Positions 34,976 through 45,664 of a stretch of DNA of 64,000 nucleotides are shown in pieces; position 1 is the stretch's first letter, and each line of letters begins with the position of its first letter. Where the stretch lies: positions 1-64,000 of the forward strand of contig JAVJAP010000024.1 in the NCBI GenBank assembly GCA_034770075.1, in the 5' to 3' direction. The notes below the pieces were generated by a model. That model worked only from the letters and a program-made list of their open reading frames with translations, did no database searches and was not told the DNA's origin. The DNA comes from Aralia elata. Its lineage: Eukaryota; Streptophyta; Magnoliopsida; Apiales; Araliaceae. The translations under genes and the position numbers were made by a program.

Positions 34976-36466
34976 TCATTCGGCCGAGATTGTTACCAGA
35001 TTCCCATCGATGATCAACTTGATTTGTTGGTGGAGCGTGGAAGGAACTGCCCCGGCCATGTGTATCCACGGCCTCCCTAACAGCAGGTTGTAGCTTGCCG
35101 TGATATCCAGGACTTGGAAGGAGATATCAAAAGTACAGGGTCCTATCTCCACTGGCAATTCTATCTCTCCGATGGTGTCCCTCCGGGACCCGTCAAAAGC
35201 CCGAACCACCACATGACTGGCCCGCAGGCGCTTGGGACTGATGTTCATTTTCTTCAGCGTACTGAGAGGACATATATTCAATGCCGATCCCCCGTCGATC
35301 AGCACCCCATTCATGACATATCCTGAGGAGATTACTGCAATGTGTAGCGGTTTTCGGTGCCCCCTTCCCTCTTCGGGAATGTCCTCATCTGTAAAGGATA
35401 TTGCATCGGTTTCCAATAAGTGGCCTACCAGCCGGCCGAAACCCTCCTCACTAATTTCTTTGGGCACAAATGCCTCCTCCAGAACCTTCATCAGGGTTTT
35501 GCAATGCTCACTGGATGACAACACCAGATCCATGACTGATGTTAGGGTTGATTCCTCGTTTAAAATCTGGATCCCCCTCATTTCTGGGTGATCCATCCTT
35601 TTCAAAAACTCTATGGCCCTTTCCTCAGAAACCTCTTCATTTTTTCTCTTTTGGCTCTCAAGGACTCGCCCGGGCAGATATAAGGGGTTCCCCTTGGTCG
35701 TCACGGAAGCACAACTGACCGCTTCCTCTGGCATTCCCCCATAATTCCAGGGTACAGTCTTCAGACTACTGATAGGGAGTTGGGACCTTGCTGCAAGGAT
35801 GATGGGCCTCGGGGCTGTCAGCTTGACAGGTCCCTCTATGTTATTCGTACTTACCCCTATCAACCTGATGGGCGCTACCCGTGCATCCCCATGATCATGT
35901 ATCACGTTGATCATCTCCTCAATTTTCTGCACATAGTTCAACCTTGGCGGCCCCCCAGCCTCACTTGCCTCCGTCACATTGACTCCCCCCCCATCATGTC
36001 TTGGCAGGGGATTTGCCTTAACATTCGGGGAGTCTGGCTGCTCCACCACAATTTCCCCGTTGTCGATCATGTTCTGAATTATATGTTTCAATGTCCAACA
36101 ATCCTGTGTATCATGACCCGGGGAACCCGAGTGATAGGCGCACCGCTTGCTTGGATCAAATCTCCTTCCCTTCGGGTCACTTGGGGGAGCCAAATTGATT
36201 ATCTTCTTTTGGGCCATCAATACCGCTAATACTCGTTCAAGCGGCTCCCCGAGCGGGGGGTGAATACTCGGTTTTTGCGAGGCCTCATATCTTCTTCGCC
36301 CTTCTGCTCTTTGATCTGTGAAATTGGGCTGTCGGGATTGCCCTCCCCTCTGTACCTGTACCGGAAGGTGGCTTTCCTGCTTTTCTGGATGACCCTTGTA
36401 GGATGAGGGAGACATCCTCTTCCTTCTTCTTTTGGACTCTCCGGGAAGTGCTGCCATAGTTTCCAT
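34976..36466 (-). CDS. Copy B late gag and aspartic protease, ends at in-frame TGA
   Basis: It begins in a basic, Q- and P-rich stretch that overlaps the end of the gag frame, then has PLGEPLERVLAVLMAQKK. The Cys/His segment CAYHSGSPGHDTQDCWTLKH, typical of plant Ty3/gypsy Gag, follows near 36120. The protease shows VLIDGGSALNICP (active-site DGGS in place of DTG/DSG) near 35290 and LLLGRPWIH near 35080. It ends VTISAE and TGA, and the same frame continues as the G-patch segment, so the TGA is probably a mutation or a readthrough site. The N-terminal methionine is not a real start; a frameshift from gag is needed. Confidence 0.8.
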   Translation of the reverse strand: METMAALPGESKRRRKRMSPSSYKGHPEKQESHLPVQVQRGGQSRQPNFTDQRAEGRRRYEASQKPSIHPPLGEPLERVLAVLMAQKKIINLAPPSDPKGRRFDPSKRCAYHSGSPGHDTQDCWTLKHIIQNMIDNGEIVVEQPDSPNVKANPLPRHDGGGVNVTEASEAGGPPRLNYVQKIEEMINVIHDHGDARVAPIRLIGVSTNNIEGPVKLTAPRPIILAARSQLPISSLKTVPWNYGGMPEEAVSCASVTTKGNPLYLPGRVLESQKRKNEEVSEERAIEFLKRMDHPEMRGIQILNEESTLTSVMDLVLSSSEHCKTLMKVLEEAFVPKEISEEGFGRLVGHLLETDAISFTDEDIPEEGRGHRKPLHIAVISSGYVMNGVLIDGGSALNICPLSTLKKMNISPKRLRASHVVVRAFDGSRRDTIGEIELPVEIGPCTFDISFQVLDITASYNLLLGRPWIHMAGAVPSTLHQQIKLIIDGNLVTISAE

Positions 36467-37418
36467 TCTGTATTTGCTCGGCAGCAGTTTCTAAAGCAGT
36501 AAGGTCCCGGATTTTACCCGATTTCAACCCCATGTCTACCATCTCTCCATGTTTGATCATTTCAGCAAAAGGTCTTCCAATCCCCGAGATGACCCTCTCA
36601 TAATACGGTGCCTCCTGGATGTCTACAAAGGTCATCACCATCTCTGATTCGTTCATTGGGGGGGTCACCTGTGCGGCCATGCCCCTCCACCGTTGTGCAT
36701 ACTCCCTGAAGGATTCCCTAGGCTGTTTCTTAACCTTTGTCATTTGGTACCTGTCAGGGGCCATCTGGGCCTGAAAGCTGTATTGGGTTAAGAAGGTATG
36801 GGCCAATTCCTCCCAGTTGTGGATTCGGGCGTTGTCGAGGCGGGCATACCAGATTCTTGCCTCCCCTGTTAAGCTTTTCTGGAATAGTTGCATTCTTAAC
36901 CCCTCGTCTTCAGCATAAGACCCGAGTTCTCCAATGTATATTTTCAAGTGTGTATAGGGGTCTCCCTTTCCATTGTACTTTTCAAACTCGGGAACTTTGA
37001 ACTTTTCTGGATATCTGGCTCCGGGGAAAACACATAAATCCGAGTAATTAACCCTGCTCAGGGATCCTATGCCCTTTAGAGATTGGATGGTTTCCTCCAT
37101 GTGTTTCATTTTTCTCCGAAGGTCGTCATTATCCCCCTCTTCTGGGATAGTAATCACTGTCCTGCTAGGTATGGGAACGGGCTTTGGGATGACTGGCTCG
37201 TCCTTGAGTCGGGGTTGGTCCTCTTTAAGCAAGTTTGTACCATTTTTAGGAGGAATCTGATCATCCCCTGGTGGTGGAATATTATGCGATCCCGGGTTTA
37301 CCGGATCCTGTCTGATTAAGAACTGTTCCTTTAGCATTGTGGCCATTTCCATCATCTGTCTTTTAAAATCATCAAACTCCTCCCGAGATATGGAATTATG
37401 GTTAGGAAGATCAGCCAT
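36285..37418 (-). CDS. Copy B gag
   Basis: I chose the ATG at 37416-37418 (MADLPNH), because it is conserved in copy C while the upstream ATG (MHPCFHF, 37529) is not in a conserved frame there. The protein has a proline-rich N-terminal part, a coiled stretch (DDLRRKMKHMEETIQSLKG), and the retrotransposon Gag core: KFKVPEFEKYNGKGDPYTH, LTGEARIWYARLD, TFLTQYSFQ and ESFREYAQRWRG. It forms the particle that packages RNA. The frame ends at 36285 after a basic tail, overlapping the protease frame by 182 bases, so one frame change is needed to make Gag-Pro. Confidence 0.85.
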   Translation of the reverse strand: MADLPNHNSISREEFDDFKRQMMEMATMLKEQFLIRQDPVNPGSHNIPPPGDDQIPPKNGTNLLKEDQPRLKDEPVIPKPVPIPSRTVITIPEEGDNDDLRRKMKHMEETIQSLKGIGSLSRVNYSDLCVFPGARYPEKFKVPEFEKYNGKGDPYTHLKIYIGELGSYAEDEGLRMQLFQKSLTGEARIWYARLDNARIHNWEELAHTFLTQYSFQAQMAPDRYQMTKVKKQPRESFREYAQRWRGMAAQVTPPMNESEMVMTFVDIQEAPYYERVISGIGRPFAEMIKHGEMVDMGLKSGKIRDLTALETAAEQIQNGNYGSTSRRVQKKKEEDVSLILQGSSRKAGKPPSGTGTEGRAIPTAQFHRSKSRRAKKI

Positions 37419-37529
37419 TTCAGATGTAGAGACCTGGGCTTTCTTAGACTGCGAACGGGTTTGAGGAGCAATCCTACAGAGACAAATGGTTCGAAGTTTA
37501 GTCCTGGGGAAATGAAAACATGGATGCAT

Positions 37530-38194
37530 GCTAAAGCTATAGCTTTTTTTGTGTTTTGGGGTTCTTTAATCTTTCCCTGCAAAAGAGAAAGTTAGTAGTC
37601 CTTTAGTGCCATAACCAATGCTAAACATGCTTTATTATGCTCCCCCAACTATTCCCTGCAATTCACAGCGGTTAGTAATCTCTTTTGACATAGAAAAGGG
37701 ATGTATGAATATTGAAATGAGATCATGACATTTAGACATATAAACGTAAAAAAGGCATGAAGAGACTTTTCCTGCGTTGGGTTATTCTGAGGATGACCTA
37801 TCCTAGGGTTACTCTCACGGGCTTTTCGGCATGAAGGTTCCCAAATCTTCGCAATCTACTCGTTTGAGCCCTTTCGATTGGAGCGGATTTGAGTGGTGCG
37901 TTTCCTGAGCCATCTCCGGGGAGCAGCCCCATCGAGTCCAGTAATAAGCAACCGACAGGTTCGCCTCAGGAGGAGGTACTCTCTCAACATACATTCACAT
38001 TCATCGTCCTCACCGTATGCAAATGATTTCTTTAAAGTAAAGCCATTCCATTCAATCATTCATTCATTGGACAACAACACACATTCGCACAACAAAAGTA
38101 AAAAAATCAAAATATCGCACACACACACACATTTTAATGAATTTTAAAGGATAGGACAGCATCAAGATTTGAACGCGGCTTAAGCCTTCTAATG
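37530..38194 (-). other. Copy B 5' leader
   Basis: Untranslated region between primer site and gag. It holds several short upstream ATGs, a (CA)n run (about 38117-38131) and pyrimidine-rich tracts ending in CTGTAG just before gag. The equivalent in copy C is 56406-57085. Confidence 0.6.
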
Positions 38195-38212
38195 TCCCCA
38201 GCAGAGTCGCCA
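38195..38212 (-). other. Copy B primer-binding site, tRNA-Arg type
   Basis: TGGCGACTCTGCTGGGGA on the minus strand, two bases inside the LTR. It matches the complement of the 3' end of plant tRNA-Arg (CCCCAGCGGAGTCGCCA) at all but one base. Ogre-type elements use tRNA-Arg. Confidence 0.85.
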
Positions 38213-38214
38213 GC

Positions 38215-40330
38215 TGTCGACGCCGGGTTTTCGCTTTCTAGTCTCCTTAGTCTTTTCCAATTTTAGCCTTTTGATTTAGATGACGTTTGGAAAAGGTCGG
38301 CATTGATGTCGACGGGGTTTTGAAAGATCGCTTTTATGATGAGCCAATTAACCAGAGTCGCCAGTTGGTATATTTGAAATGGATGTACCAACTCATCCGA
38401 GTTTTCGTTTTCTTATAAATCGCTGGCTCATATGTGACTCCGAATTAATTGGTCTGCGAATTGAGATTCATAGAGTTCGGGGCTTTGCTTAAGTGAGGGG
38501 AAGGTGTTAGGCACCCCTCGACTTCCGTGAAACACGATTACCGCAATCTTGATGCTTTCCTATCCTTTAATTCATGAATGTGTGTGTGTGTGCGTGTGTG
38601 TGTGTGTGTGTGCCTATATGAATGTCGTGGTGGGTTTGTATGAAAGAGTCATTTGGATTTTAGGGAAAATCGTGTTTTAATTTGAGAACGTTTCGGAATA
38701 TCTTTTCGGTATACACGAGAAAGCTTTATTCTTTATGAGAAAGGTTTGATTTTAATTTATCAAAACTATGAGATTTTCATTAGGTGTCGTTTTGGCAAAA
38801 CAAGAGTTTTAAACCTTCGTCAAAATAGGAATCGAGATCTATACGTTGCTTTCGTGAAACGATCGGGCAATTTCTAGAATCTCTTTCACCCTATGCACAA
38901 AGATTTAATAAAATGTTACTTATTTGCAAAATCATTTTGTGTGATATTTGAAAACGATTTTCTTTAGCTTTTTCGTTAGATAGGAATCGACATTCATTAA
39001 CATTTCTCAAATTTTAACCTCGTGATTCTAATATCCTACTTTGCTTGATTTTTATGAAAATCTTATCATTTGGCTTTGAAATCAATTTCGCGTCATAAAT
39101 CGAATCGAGCATAAACACGCGTCGGGGGATATTCATGGGCATGTAAGCCATCAAAATATCCCCGAACGCCAACAATCACAAATTTCACTATTTCGGGGCC
39201 TTAAACACGATTCCCGCCTTGGTGTCGTTTTAAGGCCCAAAGGTTACATGTTACAAAAACGAGCATCTTGAATCTATCACATACATCAAAAACGTCCATC
39301 ATCGGATTTGGACCTCGGGGAGGTCGCATTCCTAGGCTCACATGAGATTAATACATGCCTACAAAATGAATATTACATAACTAACCAACCCGGGTTTATC
39401 TAATATACCATGATATCCGGAAATGACAATCTAAATAAATTACACCCAATAAATTATCACAAACAAGCTAGAAATTTTATCAATTGGATATCCTCGGGTT
39501 ATTAGAAAGAATTTTGTTCCGATGGAACCCTCCCTAATAATCCATAATCCATGATTGTTCAACAATATACATGAAAACTACATCCCATCTAAGCAAATAA
39601 GATGATATGAATTGTTATAGCAAAAGGAATTTTTACCTTGCAAAAATGATCTCAAAAAGGATGAAATCTTGGTATTTGAATAGGATGAGAAATATATTTG
39701 ATACAATCAAAATTAAAGGAGTAAAATTTCTCTCTTTTTTCCTCTCTTTTCTTCCTATTTTTATTGCACAATCTACTATTTTTCTCTCAAATTCCGTGCT
39801 GCTGTTTGCTGTTTTTCTTCTTCTTCTCCAAAATTTGCTGAACCTCCTGTATGCTGCCGAAGCTGGCCTTAAATAGGCTGGCCAGAGCCAGCCGCAGATC
39901 TATCTGCGGCTGGCCGCAGATGGATCTGCGGCTGGCCAAGCTGGCACGCCTCCCATCGCACTCAGCTGGTAGTGCTGATTTCCCGGTTTTCGTGCTGGCG
40001 CACCCACTTGGCCGCAGATCTATCCGCGGCTGGCGGGCTTGACTTTCTCGATTTTCGTGCCACGCCTCGATTTTCGTACCGCAACGTCGGTTTTCGCTAC
40101 CAGGCTCGTACTCCGCAGTCCGGGAATTTCCGGGAGACATGCTACCTCATTCGGAAGTATATGCCTCAGACGGCTTTATTGTCACGTAAACTTGGGTTGC
40201 CCAAAACATTGCGGCGGTGCCGGGCGCTCGCCCTTGTGCCCGCTCCTTTGCTCCCGCAAGCTGGTTCAATTGACGATTTCGCCCTCCTGTCATGGTTAGT
40301 AGAAGGAAACGCAAAATTTGGGTGTCTACA
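38215..40330 (-). repeat. Copy B 5' LTR (2116 bp)
   Basis: Pair of the LTR at 22227-24333, TG...CA ended. Dyads are at 40011-40030, 39913-39932 and 39891-39910, followed on the minus strand by the TATA box TATTTAAG at about 39868-39875. A (GT)n run is at about 38579-38613. The differences from the 3' LTR are mostly homopolymer lengths. Confidence 0.92.
39891..40030 (-). promoter_or_regulatory. Copy B 5' LTR promoter: three dyads and TATA box
   Basis: The arrangement of dyads 22 bases apart, just before the TATA box, repeats that in the 3' LTR and in copy C. This is the expected promoter of the genomic RNA. Confidence 0.65.
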
Positions 40331-40335
40331 TCATT
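40331..40335. other. Target-site duplication, right copy (TCATT)
   Basis: Second copy of the 5-bp duplication, directly after the outer end of copy B's 5' LTR. Five bases is the usual duplication length for Ty3/gypsy integrases. Confidence 0.9.
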
Positions 40336-41110
40336 CATAACCAGTTTGAATAGCTTGATAAGTTGAGAACTGGTTTCATCTTTAGAGCTTAGAAAGAATA
40401 ACCATGTGAACCTGGTGTAGTCATCCACTACTACCAATGAATATCTTTTTCCTCCAAGCCTTGCAGTTGGGATAGGCCCAAAAAGATCCATATGGAGTAA
40501 CTGCAGGGACTTATCATTTGAGTTGACTGCTTTGCCTTTAAACGAGCTTTTTGTTTGCTTTCCAAGCTGACATGCTTTGTAGGGTTTTTCTTTGATGAAG
40601 TTGAACTTTGGCAATCCTGCTACAAGTTCTTTGGAGGCTATTTTTGACATACTCTTGAAGTTTAAATGGGATAGTCTCCTATGTCATAGCCAACAAAGAT
40701 CTTCAAAAGCTTTGGTAAGGAAGCATATTATCTCATCATGACTTAGCTCAGCAAGATTGACAATATAGACATTTCTTTCTCTTGATCTTATCAGCTTTAA
40801 TGAGTTGGTCTTCAAATCTCTGAGTTGGCATTGATTGGTGAGGAAGGTGACTTAAAGACCTTTATCACATAGTTGGCTAATGCTAAGAAGATTGTGCTTT
40901 AGACCTTCAACATATGCCACTTTGCTGAAAGACGCAACACCATTTCCAACTGAATCATATCCTCTTGTTTTTTCCAGAATTGTTATCTCCAAAGATGACT
41001 GCAGGACCATCTTTTTCCATAAAGTTTAACAGGAGGGCTTTGTTGCCTGTCTTATGTCTTGAGCAGCCACTATCAAGGTACCATGTTGACTGAGTGGAGC
41101 TTTGTTCCTG
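40336..41110 (-). pseudogene. Copia protease and first part of integrase
   Basis: Near 41060-41085 the minus strand reads STWYLDSGCSRHKTGN, the copia aspartic protease site (usual DSGCSRHMTG). Degraded pre-integrase sequence follows, then an open stretch with KACQLGKQTKSSF, LLHMDLFGPI and VVVDDYTRFTWLFFLSSKDE, the start of the integrase core. The reading is cut by copy B at 40330 and resumes at 22226. Several stops lie between the protease and integrase parts. Confidence 0.8.
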
Positions 41111-42273
41111 CATAAAAAAGGGTTAACTTTTATTTTGGTATCCAAACTTGCTTGGGTCCAGATTTGTTAGTAGCCTTGGGGACCCAAATCTGCTTAATTT
41201 TAGGTATGTGTAGCACAAGATATAAATCATTGAAATAGCATTATGTGACTTTATGACCATATTTATAGCATGTATAGCATTGAATATAATGTATGTTTGT
41301 GCGTGAGTATGGATTCCTTTTTGTCTTGGGCATATGTGGATAGTAGTGGCTCACAGCTTTTTCTTTTGGCTTATATTCTTTTTGCTTCCACACAACTCTA
41401 AGATTCACGGGTTTTCATAGAGTGGAAGTCAACTTTACGATTCTTGTCAGCTAGGTTTGTAGAGTGAGTTCTGCTAGACTCTACGATCCTTCGAGGCTTA
41501 AATGTCGAACTTACTTTTTTATCTCTTGAATCCTAGACTTATGTGAGATCCAACAACCTTTTTAGCAGAGTTTAAAAAAGCTTGAACCAGCTGTTTGTAA
41601 GGATTTACCAAATACAATTCCCTTATTGAACTTAGAGGAACTGCTATCATTTGTTTCCATATCCTTGTCCACAGTGAGTTCTGAAGAGACCTGACCTGCT
41701 AGCAACTGATCTTTGGCTAGAGAACAGAGAATCCATAGACAGAGAAGACTTGTTCCATGTTGAAATTGTCCTTTCTAGTTCCTGAATCTTAGAAACTAGA
41801 ATTAACTCTTTTTGAGTGCTAAGTTTATCTTTTTGTTTCAAGTTAGGCATTCTCAGCCTCAAGACTAATACAAGAGTTAGCAGTTCGTAGAGCAGTTTCC
41901 AATTCTACGATTGCTTTCTCTTTTTCCTCTTGAAGAAGAGAATGGTCCGTTGATAGAACCCTGAACATTTTTATATATTTATGTAGTTTCTATCATGGAG
42001 TCATGCATTCATTCTCTAAGATGATCAATAGCTAAATCAGGAGAGTAAAAAATCAAATACCTCATCAACATTGAATTCTTTGACTTTTCCTTCTTTGGCC
42101 ATTAAGCATAGATTGGCTTTGTGTGGTTCTTCATCTTCGTTTGACTCACAGCTTGAGTCACTGTCTGAGTCACTCCATGAACTATCTGCTACAAAGCCTT
42201 TATCTTCTTCTTGAACTTATGATGGCCTTTGAGGTTTTTCTTTGAATGTGGATTCTTCTTGTTCTTTCTCAAA
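41111..42273 (-). pseudogene. Copia gag C-terminal/linker region, degraded
   Basis: Only short frames remain. One of 71 codons (41647-41862) has a coiled-coil-like stretch (KELILVSKIQELERT). It also contains CTCTACGA-type boxes. It probably encoded the charged region between the Gag zinc knuckle and protease. Confidence 0.45.
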
Positions 42274-43229
42274 TTATTCTCTTAGAGGTTTATCGCAGTT
42301 TGTAATGAAGTGACCTGGTTGTTTACAGTTGTAGCATAAATCACTTATTTGTTCTTTGTTGCTGCTGCAGAATTTCCTTGATCTGCTGTTTCTGCTAATG
42401 AACCTTTTGAAGTGTTTGACTAGCAAGGCAGTTCCTTCATTATTAATTTCTTCATCATCATCTGAGTCATTTTTGTCAGCTCTCTTTGATGTATATGCCT
42501 TAAGAGCAATTCCTCTTTCCTTCTTCTTTCTTTCTGACAAGGTTTCAGCTCTTTGAGTCAGTTCTAATTCATAGGTGAGAAGGTTGCCATATAACATCTG
42601 CACAGTCATTTCACGAAGATTCTTTGATTCTCTACTGGCAGTGGTTTTGGCATCCCACTTTCTTGGCAAGGCTCTCATGAATTTGGTGATGAGGTCTTTG
42701 TTTGGATAGATCTTTCTGTATGCTCGAAGAGAATTAAGTAGCACACTGAACCTTTCATATTTGGAGGTAATGTTTTTCCCAGAGATGTGGTTGAACATTT
42801 CATACTGCTGTGTGAGCAATGACTGTTTATTTCTCTAACCTCTTCAGTCCCTTCATTCATGATTAGCAGTGCATCCCAAACTTCCTTTGCTATTTTGCAT
42901 TTGACAACGTTTTCAAACAGCTCATCTTCTAGAGCCATGAACAAAATGTTTTTGGCTCTCTTGTCCAGCTGAACTACTTTCTTTTATGCATCTGTCCAGT
43001 CTTTTCTTAATTTGACTAAGACTTTATTTGGGTCGTCAGTAGTTGGCGTTAACTTTGTTAGTACGTAGGGCCCACTGATGACAACATCAAATAGATCCTC
43101 GTCTATGGCGTCCATGTACCCCTGTATGCGAACTTTCCAGTTAGCAAATTTTTCTTTGTTGCAAAGAGGTGGTTTGTTTCCTCCACCTAGCTCAGAGCTA
43201 TTTTTGGTTTGTGCCATTGATCTACTCAA
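42274..43229 (-). pseudogene. Copia gag with zinc knuckle, frameshifted
   Basis: It starts MSRSMAQTKNSSELGGGNKPPLC-like at 43229, with FANWKVRIQGYMD as in UBN2-type copia Gag. One stop (about 42984) and one frameshift (about 42820) interrupt it. The third piece holds ITSKYERFSVLLNSLR, ALPRKWDAKTTA, an acidic run and the knuckle CYNCKQPGHFITNC near 42300. Gag would form the particle. Not functional as read. Confidence 0.82.
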
Positions 43230-43257
43230 TCGAGTTAAGCTTTAATAATGAGAACCT

Positions 43258-43269
43258 GCTCTAATACCA
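43258..43269 (-). other. Copia primer-binding site, initiator tRNA-Met
   Basis: TGGTATTAGAGC on the minus strand just inside the LTR. It differs by one base from TGGTATCAGAGC, the standard plant copia site. Confidence 0.8.
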
Positions 43270-43271
43270 AT

Positions 43272-44040
43272 TGTTAGTGTTCCAGAGGTACAAAAGATAT
43301 CTAGAAGGGGGGTTGAATAGATACTTTAAAACTTTTTAACCTGTTTTCAAAAGAATGACTTATAGGATTAGTTATTAAACAAGTTAATTAAGCACAACGG
43401 AATATATGATTGATTTTAATCCCCCTTAAAGATAGGACAGTTATAGCGGATATGATTAAAGCAATGATATAGTCGTTGTAACAGTTATGGCAGTTATAAA
43501 ATGCAAAGAGAGAGAGAGACACACAGAACTTTAAGTGGTTCGGAGCACACAAGACTCCTACTCCACTGTTCTACTCCTCTAGTAGCAAAATCCACTAAAG
43601 ATATCTTTACAACTTGAATCACTAAGATTCCTTCAAGGCCAGCAGCCTCAGAACTCTAGTACACTAAGTACTCTTCAAAGCCAACAGCCTTGGAACTCTA
43701 GTTCACTATTGAAACTTTGTCAAGTCTAGCAGACTTGGAACACTGTAGACTAAGACCCGCAGCCTTAGAATCACCTAGTACACTAAGTACTCTTCAAGTC
43801 CAGCAGACTTGGAACTCGCTGGTCACCTGTTGACCATTTCACTTGATTGAGAGTGTTTATTTTTGTTGCTACTAAGTTACTTGAAGCATATGATCTGATG
43901 AACTTAGTAGCGAAGCAATATGTTTTACTTTGATCGTAGAGTGAGGCTTTGACAGATTTGTATCTTTGTTTTTTGTACTTGCTTCTTTGATTCTCCAATC
44001 TGTTTGCCTTATATAGATGCTTCTGAATTCTTCCGTTGAA
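43272..44040 (-). repeat. Copia 5' LTR fragment
   Basis: The inner end is clear (GGAACACTAACA on the minus strand, before the primer site). The outer end is not: no matching TG start is seen before sequence of the neighbouring element begins near 44041. It includes (AG)n near 43508 and an internal tandem repeat. No partner LTR is present in the window. Confidence 0.6.
43630..43815. repeat. Tandem repeat in copia LTR
   Basis: About four degenerate units of 40-60 bases, each with CCAGCAG or CCAACAG, then CTTGGAACTC and ACACTAAGTACTCTTCAA. Confidence 0.6.
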
Positions 44041-44438
44041 ATGTAAATTACGAAAGAAGGAGAAATTTGACGTACCTCAATCCGCTAGCAATCACCACAG
44101 TTTATATTTAACAAAAAATAAAATAAAATAAAATAAAAACCTAAATAGGATGTGTTCTACGTGAATGAATGCATGTATGCGACAATTAGTTTTCTAACTA
44201 ACAATAAAAACTAAAAAAATAAAAAATAAAAAAAATAAAACTATGCTACTGTTTTTTTTGAGTTAAGATACAAAATACCAGGAATAGCGCAACAATAAAA
44301 TCTTTATCCTTTCGCTCCTTCGATAATCCTGGAAAGAAAAAAATAAATAAAAAAAATTAGAGTTGAAAAAACTAATTTGAATAAATAAATATTAAGGGAC
44401 AAAAAAAAAATTAATTCTAGTCCCCAGCAACAGCAAAA
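44041..44438 (-). repeat. Second copy of leader and degraded primer site
   Basis: It matches 48452-48858, including the worn site TCCCCAGCAACAGCAAAA in place of TCCCCGGCAACGGCGCCA. Confidence 0.75.
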
Positions 44439-44444
44439 AAAACT

Positions 44445-45629
44445 TGATGTGATAAAATTATGTAACTGCAAGTACACAATGTCAAATTGAAGAACTGGCA
44501 AGTACAGGTCGAACCTACAAAGACTAGATTAGTTTTAATGTATCCTTAATATCTATTTTAGGCGAATTAGAAATAAAGATTGAGAATCAATTAACTATAA
44601 TTAAACTAACTAATAATAAGGAAGCAATCTAGGAATCCGAATCCATTAAATAATAAACACAACAAGTAATTCAATCTCTTCTATTTTTATAACTTAAATA
44701 TGATTTTGATCTCCCTTCCCTTTAATTTAGTAATTTTATAATTAACGTGGGCAAGCATAGACTATGAAAATTAAGGATTAACTATAACCCATCAAAATTT
44801 CTTTAAGCAAGCATAGATTATGAAAAACTCATATCTTAACAATAATCTATCAAAACCTCTTAATTAATTTAAAATCACATAAGAACTATAAAACGAAGGT
44901 ATTTCAATAACGACACATGAAGGCAAAATCAATTAAACATAAAAGTATAAATAATAGAAGAAATAAAATATTATCATGAATAATTATTTAATTTCATCTT
45001 CATCCTAGATTAAAGAAACTAGCTAGACATTAAAAAATAAATAAACTAACTAAGATAAAGAAGAAGAAAATTAAAAATAAAATAAGAAAACTCCCTTTAA
45101 TTAACGATCCTCCAACAAGCGTACAATGAAAAATAATTTAATTTACTCCTACTCCTAACCTAAACTCATACCCCATTCTCTCTGAAATAAGAGACCTATT
45201 TATAGAGAAAATAAATTTTTGCCCTAATTTACATTCATTGAACTTGGTCTCTTTTGTTCCCTTTCTTTCCTTCTTGATTTCAATCTCTATATGGTAATCT
45301 CTCAAGAGTACATTTCCATGTAGCTTTCAATTTCCTAGTGACAATCAACTTCTCAAAGATATCTTCTAGATTGACTTTCTTTTCTCTCACTGGATTTGAC
45401 TTGCACACCAAGATTGTTTCCACCTCCTTCCTCTTCCTTGTAGAATTCTTCTTGGATATTTACTTACATGAATAAGAGCATTAAATACTACTTGATCACC
45501 AAGATTTTGACTTTATCACAACAAAATATAAAATCCTACAAAATAAAATAAAACATATTAATTAAATAAACTAATATAATTAAAAGGACAAATTATGGAT
45601 AATAAAATGTATGAATTATGTGTCTATCA
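44445..45629 (-). repeat. LTR (shared, 1185 bp)
   Basis: Plus-strand text starts TGATGTGATAAAATT and ends GTGTCTATCA. It pairs with 48865-50064 with only scattered differences. Confidence 0.85.
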
Positions 45630-45664
45630 AATACCCCCATACCTAGCTTTTGCTCGTCCTCGAG
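45630..45664 (-). other. Polypurine tract of the non-autonomous element
   Basis: On the minus strand GCTAGGTATGGGGGTATT abuts the LTR start TGATAGACAC. Confidence 0.7.

Larger units (their letters stand above)
22227..40330 (-). mobile_element. Copy B: complete 18.1-kb giant Tat/Ogre-like Ty3/gypsy element
   Basis: Both LTRs (22227-24333 and 38215-40330) end in TG/CA, and the element is flanked by a perfect 5-bp duplication TCATT (22222-22226 and 40331-40335). Minus-strand order is 5' LTR, tRNA-Arg primer site, leader, gag, protease, G-patch, intron, RT, two RNase H domains, integrase, two antisense genes, minisatellite, polypurine tract and 3' LTR. By eye the two LTRs differ at about five substitutions plus about ten one-base, mostly homopolymer, length differences, so the insertion is young. 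It sits in the integrase gene of the copia element. The tRNA-Arg primer, intron and dual RNase H point to the Tat lineage near Ogre. Confidence 0.92.
40336..44040 (-). mobile_element. Ty1/copia (Sirevirus-like) element, 5' part
   Basis: Continuation of 18831-22226 on the other side of copy B. From right to left: LTR fragment, tRNA-iMet primer site, gag, protease and the integrase N-terminal half. The gag with long charged C-terminal part and the extra downstream open region fit a Sirevirus, but this assignment rests on pattern only. Confidence 0.75.

Noticed and set aside
38195..38212. tRNA gene fragment
   Set aside because: Only the 18 bases complementary to a tRNA 3' end are present, directly inside an LTR, so it is a primer-binding site.
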